Part shown: piece by piece, positions 1 to 8,407 of the stretch
Numbering within the stretch: position 1 is the first letter of the stretch
How the letters are laid out: each line of letters starts with the position of its first letter
Assembly (NCBI RefSeq): GCF_000425585.1
Contig: NZ_KE384403.1
Span: 34,035 to 98,034, forward strand
From: Terrimonas ferruginea DSM 30193
GTDB taxonomy: Bacteria > Bacteroidota > Bacteroidia > Chitinophagales > Chitinophagaceae
Direction of reading: 5' to 3'
DNA: 64,000 nt
Translations under genes and position numbers: made by a program
The notes under the pieces: generated by a model
Databases searched by the model: none
Told to the model about the DNA's origin: nothing
What the model saw: the letters and a program-made list of their open reading frames with translations, nothing else

Positions 1-619
1 GCATTTGTATGTTTTTCCGGGGGAAATTGGCAGACACGACTAATACCGCTGCGGCACCCCGCGCGCGGGCAGCTGCGAGTTTGCCAAAAATATTCCCGGG
101 AGAGCGGAACCCTGTAGCCGAAGGCTTGTATCCTTCAGGCATACCATCTGCGATCATCACCAGCTTGCCGGCAACATCGAGATCTTTGTAAGCATTCAGA
201 TCGCCATCCACAATACCATAACCAACAAATACTACTTCAGAAAAACGAAGACCTGAGTGGTGATTGAATTGTGCATTGGGTAAAAAATCTTTCCCTAATT
301 CAAAGGCTGTTCCGTTTACGCTCAGCGATGTGGCGGTCATGGAGTCTTTGTACAACGGGTATCGCTGACGATAGCTGCCGTTGTTACCGGGCTGCAGTCC
401 GAGTGATTTGAAATGCTCTTCAATGTAAGAAGCGGCTTTTTCCAAACCGGGCGAAGGCGTGTCGCGTCCTTCCATTTCAGCTCCGGCAATGATGTGCAGA
501 TGCCGGCTCATGTCTGCGGCCGTGATCGTTGCGGCAAAACTGCCGGGACGGCTCTTCTTTTGCGCAGTAGCCGTGAGGCTCAGCAGCAGAAGGGCCGGAA
601 GTACTGATTTTCTGATCAT
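1..619 (-). CDS. M28-family metallopeptidase, N-terminal part (cut by window edge)
   Basis: The reading frame opens with ATG at 617-619 and runs off the left edge, so only about 206 N-terminal residues are present. They begin with a Sec signal peptide (MIRKSVLPALLLLSLTATAQ), then the typical M28 start (MSRHLHIIAGAEMEGRDTPS) and a protease-associated (PA) insert (VVFVGYGIVDGD, then DLDVAGKLVMIADG). The zinc ligands lie outside the window. By family this would be an exported zinc aminopeptidase/carboxypeptidase-like enzyme. A second, complete M28 protein lies at 44772-46403. The start is well supported by the signal peptide; substrate is unknown. Confidence 0.85.
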   Translation of the reverse strand, partial: MIRKSVLPALLLLSLTATAQKKSRPGSFAATITAADMSRHLHIIAGAEMEGRDTPSPGLEKAASYIEEHFKSLGLQPGNNGSYRQRYPLYKDSMTATSLSVNGTAFELGKDFLPNAQFNHHSGLRFSEVVFVGYGIVDGDLNAYKDLDVAGKLVMIADGMPEGYKPSATGFRSPGNIFGKLAAARARGAAAVLVVSANFPRKNIQM

Positions 620-698
620 GTGGTATGTGTTTAAAAGAGGAATGCTCAAACTTAATTGAAAAGTCTGAGCATCCGAATTTCGTATGATGAGCGGTCGG

Positions 699-1157
699 TT
701 AGTTACAGGCTATTTTCTCCACGCGGCGTTCATGACGGCCGCCTTCAAACGCGGTATTCATGAAACTGTCTACCATTTTCTCCGCGTCACCTTCGCGCAC
801 AAAACGCGCCGGAATACAGATCACATTGGCATTGTTGTGCTGACGTGCGAGCTTTGCCAGTTCATCACCCCAGCAGATGGCAGCACGGATTTGCTGATGT
901 TTATTCGCCGTAATGGCCACCCCGTTTGCGCTTCCGCACAGCAGAATACCAAATGAGTAATCGCCGCTTTCAACGGCCTCGGCTACCGGGTGTGCAAAGT
1001 CTGCATAATCCACCGAATCGGCGGAATAGGTACCAAAATCTTTGAAAGCAAGACCTTTCGCTTCAAGAAAGGAAATGAGGTCTTCTTTGTATTCAAATCC
1101 TGCATGGTCGCTGCCAATGGCAACAGGTTTGGAGAGGTCAAACTCAGTACTCATCAT
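699..1157 (-). CDS. rpiB: Ribose 5-phosphate isomerase B
   Basis: 152 residues, normal RpiB/LacAB length. Interconverts ribose 5-phosphate and ribulose 5-phosphate in the non-oxidative pentose phosphate pathway. Seen motifs: SDHAGFE (residues 16-22), GTYSADSVDYADFAH (42-56), the CGSANGVAITANKH loop with the expected catalytic Cys74, and ARQHNNAN further on. Start at ATG 1157 or one codon in (MMS); no Shine-Dalgarno, as usual here. It is followed downstream by the partial M28 gene and preceded by tatC on the same strand. Confidence 0.95.
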   Translation of the reverse strand: MMSTEFDLSKPVAIGSDHAGFEYKEDLISFLEAKGLAFKDFGTYSADSVDYADFAHPVAEAVESGDYSFGILLCGSANGVAITANKHQQIRAAICWGDELAKLARQHNNANVICIPARFVREGDAEKMVDSFMNTAFEGGRHERRVEKIACN

Positions 1158-1201
1158 AACCGGTTTATTAAGACCGTAAAGATAAGAAGATTACCCGCGT
1201 A

Positions 1202-2059
1202 TCAGCTCCACTCTTCGTCTTCTTTGGCCTTCTGTTTTTTATTGATGCGTGCGGCCAAAACAATGCTGGCTTCAAACAACAAATAAAGTGGAATAGCTAC
1301 AATCGTAAGGCTGAACGGGTCTGTTGAAGGTGTGATAATAGCCGCAGCGATCACGATCAGCACAAAAGCATGACGGCGGTATTTACGGAGAAATTTTGCC
1401 GTAACAATGCCTACTCTTGCCAGCACGGCCATCAGCAGCGGCATCTGGAATAATAAACCGATACCCACGGTGGTATAGATCAGGTTCTCCAGGTAATCGG
1501 AGAAGGTAGGCATGATGGTTACCTGATCGCTGAGTTTGTAATTGAAGTAAAAGTTCACCATGAAAGGTGTAAGGATAAAATAGCCGAATGCCACGCCGAT
1601 AAAGAACAACAGCGATACCCAGAAAATTACACCGCGTGTGGTCCTGCGCTCCTTGTCTGAAAGAGCGGGGCTTACAAAGCGCCACAGTTCCCAGAAGATA
1701 TAGGGAAAGGCGAGGATGAACCCGCCAATGAATGCGAGTGTGAACGAGGCCACGAATTGACCGGTCATCGTCGTTTCGAGAAACTTTGCGTCTACCTGCT
1801 GAAAGCAAAGCGTGTCCCCGATGCCGATTGCGTGTCCGAGGCTGCAGAGCCATTTTGCAGAAATAAAATCGGCCCTGGTGGGACCAAACAACACGGTATC
1901 CACCACAAAGCTTGTAAAAGAGAAAACGATAATGGCGCCTATGAGCAGGGCGATCACCGAGCGGATCAGGTGCCAGCGAAGTTCTTCCAGGTGATCGATG
2001 AAAGACATTTCCGCCTGGGAATCTTTTTTCCGCTTGTCCAAAAAGTCGAGAAGGGCCAT
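1202..2059 (-). CDS. tatC: Sec-independent protein translocase TatC
   Basis: 285 residues. TatC is the twin-arginine signal receptor of the Tat translocon in the inner membrane. The N-terminus carries the conserved cytoplasmic element FIDHLEELRWHLIRS (residues about 20-34), followed by six predicted membrane segments, with the family-typical loop FPYIFWELWRFVSPAL before the third. The length is slightly above the usual 230-260 because of a longer first periplasmic loop, as is common in Bacteroidota. The C-terminus is charged (KKQKAKEDEEWS). A TAnnTTTG element (complement of CAAAATTA, 2080-2087) lies about 20 nt upstream of the ATG. No tatA/tatB is visible in the window. Confidence 0.95.
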   Translation of the reverse strand: MALLDFLDKRKKDSQAEMSFIDHLEELRWHLIRSVIALLIGAIIVFSFTSFVVDTVLFGPTRADFISAKWLCSLGHAIGIGDTLCFQQVDAKFLETTMTGQFVASFTLAFIGGFILAFPYIFWELWRFVSPALSDKERRTTRGVIFWVSLLFFIGVAFGYFILTPFMVNFYFNYKLSDQVTIMPTFSDYLENLIYTTVGIGLLFQMPLLMAVLARVGIVTAKFLRKYRRHAFVLIVIAAAIITPSTDPFSLTIVAIPLYLLFEASIVLAARINKKQKAKEDEEWS

Positions 2060-2134
2060 TCAATTAATTTAGGAAATGTCAAAATTAAAGGGAAACGGGC
2101 AATAGATGCCTGTGTTTAACCTACGATACGGAGA

Positions 2135-3388
2135 TTACTTCAGTTTTTTCATTTTTACCATCTCGATACGGGTATCGCTGACATTGAGTACGTCAAATTC
2201 ATAATCATCGATAATGATCCGTTCTTTCTGGCGCGGAATGGTTTCATGATAGCCGATGATATAACCGGAAAGCGTTTCTGCGTCGTTTTCGGGAAATACA
2301 AACGAGTATTTTTCTTCGAGATAATCCAATTCGAGGCGTCCGGAGAAGATGTATTCCGTTTCGGAAATGCGTTTTTCTACAAACTGCTCCGTATCGTATT
2401 CATCAAAAATTTCCCCGAACAGCTCTTCCAGCACGTCTTCCATGGTAATGATGCCTGCGGTGCCGCCAAATTCATCCACCACCCACGCGATGCTTTTGCG
2501 TTCGCGGCTCAGCTTGTTGATCAGGTCGGCGGCGCTCATGCTTTCCGGCACAGCCGGGATAGCCAGCAGGACTTCCTGGATAGTTGACGGCCTTTTGAAG
2601 AGATCCAGTTCGTGCACATATCCTACAATATGATCGATATTGCTGTCATAAACGACCATTTTGCTCAGTTTTGTCTCGGAAAAGCGCAAAATCAGGTCTT
2701 CTATGGAAATGGTAATATCCACGCCGATGATCTCTTTGCGGGGCACGAGGCATTGGCGGATCTTCACACGCGGCAGCTCCTGCGCGTTTTCCAGTAATTG
2801 TGTATTGCGTTCCTGCCGGTCATCGTCGCCGTGGTTTTGCTGGAAAAGATTCCGCAGATCACTCCGGTTGAAGGCTTCTTTTGTTTTGTCCAGTTTTACG
2901 TTGAACACATATTTCAGCATCCATTCCGCCAGCGAGATTAGTCCCGTTGCCAGGGGCTGGAACATCTGGTAGAAAAAGTTGGTGACGATGGACAGTTTGC
3001 TGAGCAGGGTATTGCTGCGTGCCCGGAAAATGGCGCGGGGAATGAATTCGGCCAGTATCAGCACCAGGAAGGTGGCGATAACGATTTCTACAAGGATGTG
3101 CACCAGGTCAGAACCTACATTGAAATATTTCCACATGGGCTGCAGCACGGTACTGATTTGCAATCCGAAAAAAACGAGGAAAATGATAAACCCGATAAGA
3201 GTAGTACCCAGGAAAGTAGCGGGAGAGTCTACAAATTTGCCCAACAGGTGGCCCGTGGCACTGCCCTGCTTGCGTTTCAGTTCAATATTCAGGCGATTGG
3301 CACTGAAAAATGCCATTTCAATACCTGCGAAGAAACCCATCAGCAACACCGTCAGGATAAACCAGACAATGATCTTCCACTCTATCAT
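2135..3388 (-). CDS. CNNM/CorC-type transporter-associated protein (hemolysin-family, DUF21 + CBS pair)
   Basis: 417 residues. The N-terminal DUF21/CNNM membrane domain (about 1-190, three to four membrane helices, opening MIEWKIIVWFILTVLLMGFF) is followed by a CBS pair (about 205-330, including VPRKEIIGVDITISIEDLI and SMSAADLINKLSRE, then WVVDEFGGTAGIITMEDVLE) and a C-terminal CorC_HlyC domain (about 340-415). This architecture is linked to Mg/Co efflux in CorC/CNNM proteins; gliding-motility protein GldE has the same layout, so GldE-like is an alternative. No gldD neighbour is seen. 'Hemolysin' is a historical label, not a supported activity. Confidence 0.85.
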   Translation of the reverse strand: MIEWKIIVWFILTVLLMGFFAGIEMAFFSANRLNIELKRKQGSATGHLLGKFVDSPATFLGTTLIGFIIFLVFFGLQISTVLQPMWKYFNVGSDLVHILVEIVIATFLVLILAEFIPRAIFRARSNTLLSKLSIVTNFFYQMFQPLATGLISLAEWMLKYVFNVKLDKTKEAFNRSDLRNLFQQNHGDDDRQERNTQLLENAQELPRVKIRQCLVPRKEIIGVDITISIEDLILRFSETKLSKMVVYDSNIDHIVGYVHELDLFKRPSTIQEVLLAIPAVPESMSAADLINKLSRERKSIAWVVDEFGGTAGIITMEDVLEELFGEIFDEYDTEQFVEKRISETEYIFSGRLELDYLEEKYSFVFPENDAETLSGYIIGYHETIPRQKERIIIDDYEFDVLNVSDTRIEMVKMKKLK

Positions 3389-3416
3389 ATTCTAAAGATA
3401 GAAAAAGTTTGGTGTT

Positions 3417-3989
3417 TCATGACAGGAACTCCCGGATGATGGCTTCCGCTTCGGCGCAGGCCCGGGGAAGGTCGTCGTTGAGAATAACCTTGTCAAAATG
3501 ATTTTTGAAAGACAGTTCGTAAGAGGCTTTATTGACCCGCGCCTGCAGCGTTTCCTCGGTTTCCGTGCCGCGGGAAAGCAGTCTGCGCTTTAATTCATCG
3601 ATGGAGGGCGGTTCAATAAAGATGGAAAGCGAGGTTTCCGGGTATTGTTGCTGCACGTGGATAGCGCCTTTTACATCGATATCCAGCAGCGGGCACTGTT
3701 CATTGTCCCAAAGGCGCTGCAACTCACTTTTTAATGTTCCGTAGTATTTTCCTTCGTACACCATTTCCCATTCCACAAACTCGTTGTGCTGGATCTTATG
3801 CTGGAAATCCTCGAGAGTGATGAAATAGTAATCTTTCCCATCCTGCTCATAAGCCCTGGCCTGGCGGGTTGCCGCCGAAATGGAAAACGCCAGTTGCGGA
3901 AACTGACGCAGCAGATGATGGGTGATGGACGTTTTACCGGCGCCCGAGGGTGCGGTGATGATGATGATCTTTTGTTGAACAGAAGCCAT
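3417..3989 (-). CDS. gmk: Guanylate kinase
   Basis: 190 residues from ATG 3987-3989. Phosphorylates GMP to GDP with ATP. The P-loop APSGAGKTS sits near residue 12, followed by the GMP-binding region (SISAATRQARAYEQDGKDYYF) and the DIDVKGAIHVQQQYP element; the lid and C-terminal helix (NDDLPRACAEAEAIIREFL) are present. An upstream in-frame ATG at 4043 would add 18 unconserved residues and overlap murA by 26 nt, so the inner start is preferred. The gene follows murA directly on the same strand and is probably co-transcribed. Confidence 0.95.
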   Translation of the reverse strand: MASVQQKIIIITAPSGAGKTSITHHLLRQFPQLAFSISAATRQARAYEQDGKDYYFITLEDFQHKIQHNEFVEWEMVYEGKYYGTLKSELQRLWDNEQCPLLDIDVKGAIHVQQQYPETSLSIFIEPPSIDELKRRLLSRGTETEETLQARVNKASYELSFKNHFDKVILNDDLPRACAEAEAIIREFLS

Positions 3990-4017
3990 GTGCAAAGAAA
4001 AGAAAAAACTGTTTTCG

Positions 4018-5322
4018 TTACAACCGCTTAATATCTGCACCAAGCGCCATTAATCGCTGATCGATATATTGGTAACCTCTGTCGATCTGTTCGATGTTCT
4101 GTATCACGCTTTTACCTTCTGCGCTGAGTGCAGCAATGAGCAAGGCCACACCAGCCCGTATATCGGGGCTGCTCATGGTAATGCCGCGCAATCGCTGCTG
4201 GCGTTCCAGCCCGATTACCACTGCCCTGTGCGGATCGCAAAGAATGATCTGCGCACCCATGTCGATCAGCTTGTCGACAAAGAACAGGCGGCTTTCAAAC
4301 ATTTTCTGGTGGATCAATACGCTACCGGTTGCCTGAATGGCCGTTACCAGGACAATACTCAGCAGATCCGGCGTAAAACCCGGCCAGGGATGATCATAGA
4401 TGGTCAACACGCCGCCATCGAGATAACGCTGAACAGTGTATTCTTTCTGAGCTGGAATATAAATATCGTCCCCGCGGTATTCGAGTTGAATGCCGAGCTG
4501 CCGGAATTTATCGGGAATGATACCCAGATGTTCGATACCGGCGTCTTTGATGGTGATCTCGCTCTGCGTCATGGCGGCCAGTCCGATGAAGGAGCCTACT
4601 TCGATCATATCCGGCAGCATGCGGTGTGTGGTACCGCCGAGTTCGTCCACGCCTTCGATCACCAGGCGGTTGCTGCTGATGCCGCTGATGCGAGCACCCA
4701 TGCGGTTGAGCATACCGCAAAGCTGTTGTATGTAGGGTTCGCAGGCAGCATTATAGATAGTCGTTGTGCCTTTGGCGCGAACGGCAGCCATAACAATGTT
4801 GGCGGTACCGGTTACGGAAGGTTCGTCGAGCAGCAGGTCTGCCCCATGAAGGTTAGTGCCATCGAGATGGAAAAAACCGTCTTCGGCATTGTAATCGAAA
4901 CGGGTGCCTAATTTTTCAAAAGCGAGAATATGTGTATCGAGGCGGCGCCGGCCAATCTTGTCTCCGCCCGGTTTGGGAATAAATGCTTTGCCGAAGCGGG
5001 CGAGCATGGGGCCGGCCAGCATAACGGAACCACGGAGGCGGCCGCTTTTTTTGCGGAAGTCTTCGCTATGGAGGTAATCGACGTTCACATCATCGGCGCG
5101 GAAAATGCAGGTGTCGCGCGAAACGCGCTCCAGTTTTACATTCATCTCCCCGAGCAATTCGATCAGCAGGTTCACATCGAGGATGTCGGGAATATTGGTG
5201 ATGGTTACAGGCTCGGCTGTAAGCAACACGGCGCTGATGATTTGCAGTGCTTCGTTTTTGGCACCTTGCGGAGTGATGGTGCCCGAAAGCGGTTTACCAC
5301 CGCGTACCTCAAAGGCGTTCAT
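4018..5322 (-). CDS. murA: UDP-N-acetylglucosamine 1-carboxyvinyltransferase
   Basis: 434 residues, full family length. Transfers enolpyruvate from PEP to UDP-GlcNAc, the first committed step of peptidoglycan synthesis. Lys22-Asn23 in GAKNEALQ matches the PEP/UDP-GlcNAc contact residues, and the C-terminal SSPDIRAGVALLIAALSAEG carries the conserved arginine region. The catalytic loop reads PKPGGDKIGRRRLDTHI, so the cysteine found in E. coli (Cys115) is replaced by Asp121, encoded at 4960-4962. Cys-to-Asp at this site is known from naturally fosfomycin-insensitive MurA enzymes. Immediately upstream of gmk. Confidence 0.95.
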   Translation of the reverse strand: MNAFEVRGGKPLSGTITPQGAKNEALQIISAVLLTAEPVTITNIPDILDVNLLIELLGEMNVKLERVSRDTCIFRADDVNVDYLHSEDFRKKSGRLRGSVMLAGPMLARFGKAFIPKPGGDKIGRRRLDTHILAFEKLGTRFDYNAEDGFFHLDGTNLHGADLLLDEPSVTGTANIVMAAVRAKGTTTIYNAACEPYIQQLCGMLNRMGARISGISSNRLVIEGVDELGGTTHRMLPDMIEVGSFIGLAAMTQSEITIKDAGIEHLGIIPDKFRQLGIQLEYRGDDIYIPAQKEYTVQRYLDGGVLTIYDHPWPGFTPDLLSIVLVTAIQATGSVLIHQKMFESRLFFVDKLIDMGAQIILCDPHRAVVIGLERQQRLRGITMSSPDIRAGVALLIAALSAEGKSVIQNIEQIDRGYQYIDQRLMALGADIKRL

Positions 5323-5340
5323 AGTAGTTCAAAATTAAAA

Positions 5341-5380
5341 ACGTGAATGGTCAATGGTGAATCGTGAATGGCTGTTTTAC
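5341..5380 (+). repeat. Dispersed 40-nt repeat, copy 1
   Basis: Nearly identical to the complement of 50610-50651: only about four differences in 40 positions, including one indel. It contains reiterated GTGAAT/GTCAAT words and ends CTGTTTTAC. Both copies sit at gene boundaries. Function unknown. Confidence 0.75.
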
Positions 5381-5440
5381 TTACTACTTAAAACTTATAA
5401 CCGCTGTTTCCTTCAACAGGCCGATGCTTCGGCCTCAGGA

Positions 5441-5494
5441 GCCCTAGCCCGAAGTGTCGGGCCTTACGCCCTAGCCCGAAGTGTCGGGCCTTAC
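5441..5494 (+). repeat. Tandem 27-nt repeat with palindromic core (2 copies)
   Basis: Two perfect, adjacent 27-nt copies (5441-5467 and 5468-5494). Each contains CCCGA-AGTG-TCGGG, a 5-bp perfect stem, flanked by CCTTACGCC. The shape resembles a REP/BIME palindrome, which RAYT transposases (one is encoded at 31808-32434) are known to act on; the link is inference. The neighbouring word GGGCGTAAGG recurs at about 50593 beside the second dispersed repeat. Confidence 0.7.
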
Positions 5495-5504
5495 GCCTTA
5501 CTCC

Positions 5505-6044
5505 TTAGTAGTAAGGGCTGATCATCAAATAAACCACCACCCCGGTTACAGCTACATAAAACCAGATAGGCCAGGTAATGCGGGCAAGCTTGCGGTGATT
5601 AACCCATTCGCCGGTAAGACCGCGGTAAGCAGTAAACAAAATGAATGGCAGGATCAGGCCGGCCAGCGGAATGTGTGTAAACAGGATGATATAATAAATC
5701 GTTTTGCCAATTCCTTCACCACCATATTCCGTGTTTCCGGCCAGCAGGTGATGCGTTACATAACTCAGCAAGAACAAAATGGACAACACCATCGCGGCCA
5801 GCATCAGTCTCTTGTGTACCAGGTATCTTTTCCCTTTCACTGCCATTAGCGCCGCCAGCAACAACAGCGACACGCAAGTATTGATTACCGCATTGATTGC
5901 CGCGAAAATATGTACGTCGAATCCGAGATCGACATCTATGGACACGCGGCTGAGCGCCGTTACAAGCAGAAACACTACAATAGAGAAGGTGAAGATGAGA
6001 ATACGGGCCTTCTTATCATTCTTTTTCCAGGCGGCTGTCAGCAT
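5505..6044 (-). CDS. DUF420 family membrane protein
   Basis: 179 residues from ATG 6042-6044 (MLTAAWKKND). Five predicted membrane segments, with histidines at their edges (FDVHIFAAIN, LVHKRLML, SYVTHHLLAGN, THIPLAGLIL) typical of DUF420/YozB-like proteins linked to cytochrome oxidase assembly or quinol oxidation. The start overlaps the end of the SCO gene by 29 nt in another frame, arguing for translational coupling. A longer frame to 6089 would add 15 unconserved residues. Last gene of the respiratory cluster; its last codons (SPYY, stop) come from the repeat-like TTACTACTAAGG tract. Confidence 0.85.
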   Translation of the reverse strand: MLTAAWKKNDKKARILIFTFSIVVFLLVTALSRVSIDVDLGFDVHIFAAINAVINTCVSLLLLAALMAVKGKRYLVHKRLMLAAMVLSILFLLSYVTHHLLAGNTEYGGEGIGKTIYYIILFTHIPLAGLILPFILFTAYRGLTGEWVNHRKLARITWPIWFYVAVTGVVVYLMISPYY

Positions 6045-6846
6045 TGGTGGGTTTATTTTTTTTGAATACAAACAGGAACAGCCCCACACCGGCGATAGCC
6101 AGCAAAAATGCTACGGCCATGATCTGAAGTTTTCCTGCAAAAAAACTTTTCTTCGATTTGTCTTTTTCCATCGTCAGCATCACCAGGTCTTGCGCCAGTT
6201 GATTGAGAGAGGCGGAGTCAAGCCCGCGATAATAGCCGCGTACATAACGGTTGCTGTCGATAAGGATAAACCTGTCGGAATGGAAAAAGCTGGTATCGAC
6301 ACCCATGCCATCTTCCACGCCTACTTTCATGTGGTTGATGGCAAGATCATAAATGGTCTTTTTATCGCCGGTCAGCAGCCACCATTGATCCGGATCGATC
6401 TGGAAACGGTCTGCCCATGATTTGAGTTGCGGAACAGAATCGCGTTCGGGATCGATACTGAAAGAAATAAACTGAACGTCTTTGTTGGTGCGGTCGCCTA
6501 CGCGTTGCCCGTTGGAGAGGGCTTGCTGCAGCTTACGCATGTTCATGGTCATGCCAGGGCAAATGGTTGGACAATGCGTAAAGAAAAAGTCGGCGATGAT
6601 GATTTTGTTGCGCAGGTTTTTCAGGGAAACGGTATCGCCCTGCTGATTGATCAGCGTGAAGTCGGGCACGCGATGCCATACTGAGTCCGTCACCATTTTA
6701 CCGTTTCGTTTGGAAACATTAACGGAGTCCAGCACATAGTGCCGGGGCATGGCCACTGCTTTCTCGCTATAATTTTTTACGATGAAATAACATACCAGCG
6801 GGAGGAAGAGGGCTATCAGAACCGCATATAAGGCTTTCTTGTTCAC
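6016..6846 (-). CDS. SCO1/SenC/PrrC family copper chaperone
   Basis: 276 residues. SCO proteins deliver copper to, or reduce, the CuA site of cytochrome oxidase subunit II at the outer face of the inner membrane. Seen: an N-terminal membrane anchor (residues about 5-23), a thioredoxin fold with the CxxxC copper motif in THCPTICPGM and the distal histidine in DTSFFHSDRF. Unusually for simple SCO proteins there is a second hydrophobic segment near the C-terminus (about 235-260), so both ends may be anchored. It lies in the cox cluster, downstream of subunit IV and overlapping DUF420. Confidence 0.92.
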   Translation of the reverse strand: MNKKALYAVLIALFLPLVCYFIVKNYSEKAVAMPRHYVLDSVNVSKRNGKMVTDSVWHRVPDFTLINQQGDTVSLKNLRNKIIIADFFFTHCPTICPGMTMNMRKLQQALSNGQRVGDRTNKDVQFISFSIDPERDSVPQLKSWADRFQIDPDQWWLLTGDKKTIYDLAINHMKVGVEDGMGVDTSFFHSDRFILIDSNRYVRGYYRGLDSASLNQLAQDLVMLTMEKDKSKKSFFAGKLQIMAVAFLLAIAGVGLFLFVFKKNKPTNADSRLEKE

Positions 6847-6876
6847 AGATCAAATTAATTGGTCACCTGTTAAAAT

Positions 6877-6931
6877 GCAAAAGTAAGAAGCAAAAAACGG
6901 AGTTGGTCAATTTTTTACTTCTTACTCTTGC
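6877..6931. repeat. Long imperfect hairpin between subunit IV and SCO genes
   Basis: The left arm 6877-6896 (gcaaaagtaagaagcaaaaa) pairs with the right arm 6911-6931 at about 18 of 20 positions, with a 14-nt loop. It could be a transcript-processing or attenuation element. The words AAGTAAGAAG/TTACTTCTTACT also recur in other spacers of this window. Confidence 0.6.
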
Positions 6932-6953
6932 TATGCGTTCGGTTGAACTTTTG

Positions 6954-7418
6954 TTATTGTTTGCCGGGCTCAGGTTTCGGAGCTTCCGGTTTCGCCGGTG
7001 CTTCGTGACCGTGGTGTGGTCTGGGCGAAGTGGTTTCTTTAAAATGCTTGTCGTAGTCGTTACGCAGGTTTTTATAAGAATTACCATCGATCAGGAACGC
7101 TGCGATGAACCAGATGAACAGCATCAGCGGAACCACGATCGTCATGATGAAGTTACGGATCTCATCACCCAGGTGCATGAATACCGCTACGATGTAATAA
7201 GCTTTGGCAATGGTCAGTATACAAACCATTCCTTTGAAAGCCAGCACCAGGTATGCGCTTGGGTTTTCGCCTTTGTGAATATTATAAATAACCAGGCCGA
7301 TCAGCAACTCGATGATAGTAATGATCGAGAGCAGGATGGTCGTCTTTTTTACCTTCTTTTTAAAAGTTTCATCATCTGTGTGGTGATGAAACGTGATCTC
7401 TGATGATGTATGCTCCAT
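6954..7418 (-). CDS. Cytochrome c oxidase subunit IV family protein
   Basis: 154 residues. Three predicted membrane helices (about 25-45, 57-78, 88-112) with the family-typical KAYYIVAVFMHLGDE, preceded by a His-rich N-terminus (FHHHTDDE) and followed by a proline/lysine-rich tail. By family it is a small structural subunit of the heme-copper oxidase. It is placed directly after two subunit III genes. The tail after residue 125 is low-complexity and may vary between relatives. Confidence 0.88.
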   Translation of the reverse strand: MEHTSSEITFHHHTDDETFKKKVKKTTILLSIITIIELLIGLVIYNIHKGENPSAYLVLAFKGMVCILTIAKAYYIVAVFMHLGDEIRNFIMTIVVPLMLFIWFIAAFLIDGNSYKNLRNDYDKHFKETTSPRPHHGHEAPAKPEAPKPEPGKQ

Positions 7419-7480
7419 AACGTTGAAATAAGGTATCTGTTAATTAAGTTAAATCTCTTTTGATAAAAGCCGCAGCCGGA

Positions 7481-8359
7481 TCAGATCAGGTAGAAGCACA
7501 GGAATACGAATACCCATACCAGGTCTACAAAGTGCCAGTAGAGACCAGCCTTTTCGATCATCAGGTAGTGTCCTCTGCGTTCGAATACATTTTTCTGCGT
7601 CATGATCAGCATTACGATGTTGATGATCACACCGGAGAATACGTGGAAACCGTGGAAACCGGTAATGCCGTAGAAATATCCACCGAAGGCAACGGGTCCT
7701 TTTTCACGGATATGCAGTTCTGCATTGCTCAGCATATTTACCAGGTCCTGCTTGGGCAGTTTCATCAGCTCGGCATGACCGAGTTGTGAAGCGTGGTGCT
7801 CATGTACCAGGCTGGCCAATACGTGTTGATCGGAATTGTTGAGCGCCGCCGTAAGTTCCGGTCCTGCTGCTACCAACTGACCCCAGGGGTTGATGGTAGT
7901 GGTTTGACCCACCATCTGGATCTGGCCGTCGATCAGGGTTGCGTGTTCGCCGGTGATCAGGTGATGCCACTCCCAGGCCTGACAGCCGAGGAACGCGATA
8001 CCACCAACGATAGTCCAGGCAAGCCATTTGGCCACACTGGCTTTATCGCCTTTATGACCGGCATGTACTGCCAGTACCATGGTTACCGAACTGATGATGA
8101 GGATAAAGGTCATTACACTCACGAAAGCCAGCGGCAGATTGGCGTGGCCCGCACCCGGAAACGCATTGAACACCACGTTGGGATCCGGCCAGAAGTTCTG
8201 GCTGAAACGGATAGTGCCATACGAAATCAGGAATGCGCCGAATGTAAATGCGTCACTCATCAGGAAGTACCACATCATCACCTTGCCATACTCCACATTG
8301 AAGGGACTTTTGCCCCCGCTCCACCATTTGGTCTGATGTGTCGAAACTGTTGTTGCCAT
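7481..8359 (-). CDS. Cytochrome c oxidase subunit III (long paralogue)
   Basis: 292 residues; heme-copper oxidase subunit III family. Predicted helices match the family, with FNVEYGKVMMWYFLMSDAFT at the start, EWHHLITGEHATL in the middle and YGITGFHGFHVFSGVIINI, then GLYWHFVDLVWVFVFLCFYL at the end. It is longer than the neighbouring subunit III protein because of an insert of about 80 residues around 115-190. Located between that paralogue and subunit IV. Two adjacent subunit III genes are common in Bacteroidota caa3/aa3 clusters. Confidence 0.92.
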   Translation of the reverse strand: MATTVSTHQTKWWSGGKSPFNVEYGKVMMWYFLMSDAFTFGAFLISYGTIRFSQNFWPDPNVVFNAFPGAGHANLPLAFVSVMTFILIISSVTMVLAVHAGHKGDKASVAKWLAWTIVGGIAFLGCQAWEWHHLITGEHATLIDGQIQMVGQTTTINPWGQLVAAGPELTAALNNSDQHVLASLVHEHHASQLGHAELMKLPKQDLVNMLSNAELHIREKGPVAFGGYFYGITGFHGFHVFSGVIINIVMLIMTQKNVFERRGHYLMIEKAGLYWHFVDLVWVFVFLCFYLI

Positions 8360-8407
8360 ACTAATAGTTAAAAAAAATGCCTAATTATGTTTTGGTGCGG
8401 CTGCTGC

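Larger units (their letters stand above)
5323..5504. other. Intergenic spacer made of repeats
   Basis: The 182-nt spacer between murA and the DUF420 gene holds a dispersed 40-nt repeat (5341-5380), an AT-rich TTACTTACTACTT tract, a 7-bp hairpin (5418-5435, aggccga/tcggcct) and a tandem pair of 27-nt repeats (5441-5494). No gene is seen. A CAAAATTA at 5330-5337 (TAATTTTG on the minus strand) could be a -7 element for murA but would leave almost no leader. Confidence 0.6.

Noticed and set aside
3990..4043. Longer start for guanylate kinase at 4043
   Set aside because: Adds unconserved residues and overlaps the murA 3' end; the start at 3989 gives the normal family N-terminus.
4069..4911. 280-residue frame antisense to murA
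   Set aside because: MurA is well supported over the whole interval and the antisense translation has no domain.
6863..7087. 74-residue frame inside the subunit IV gene region, minus strand
   Set aside because: Overlaps the subunit IV gene in another frame, composition is unnatural, no support.
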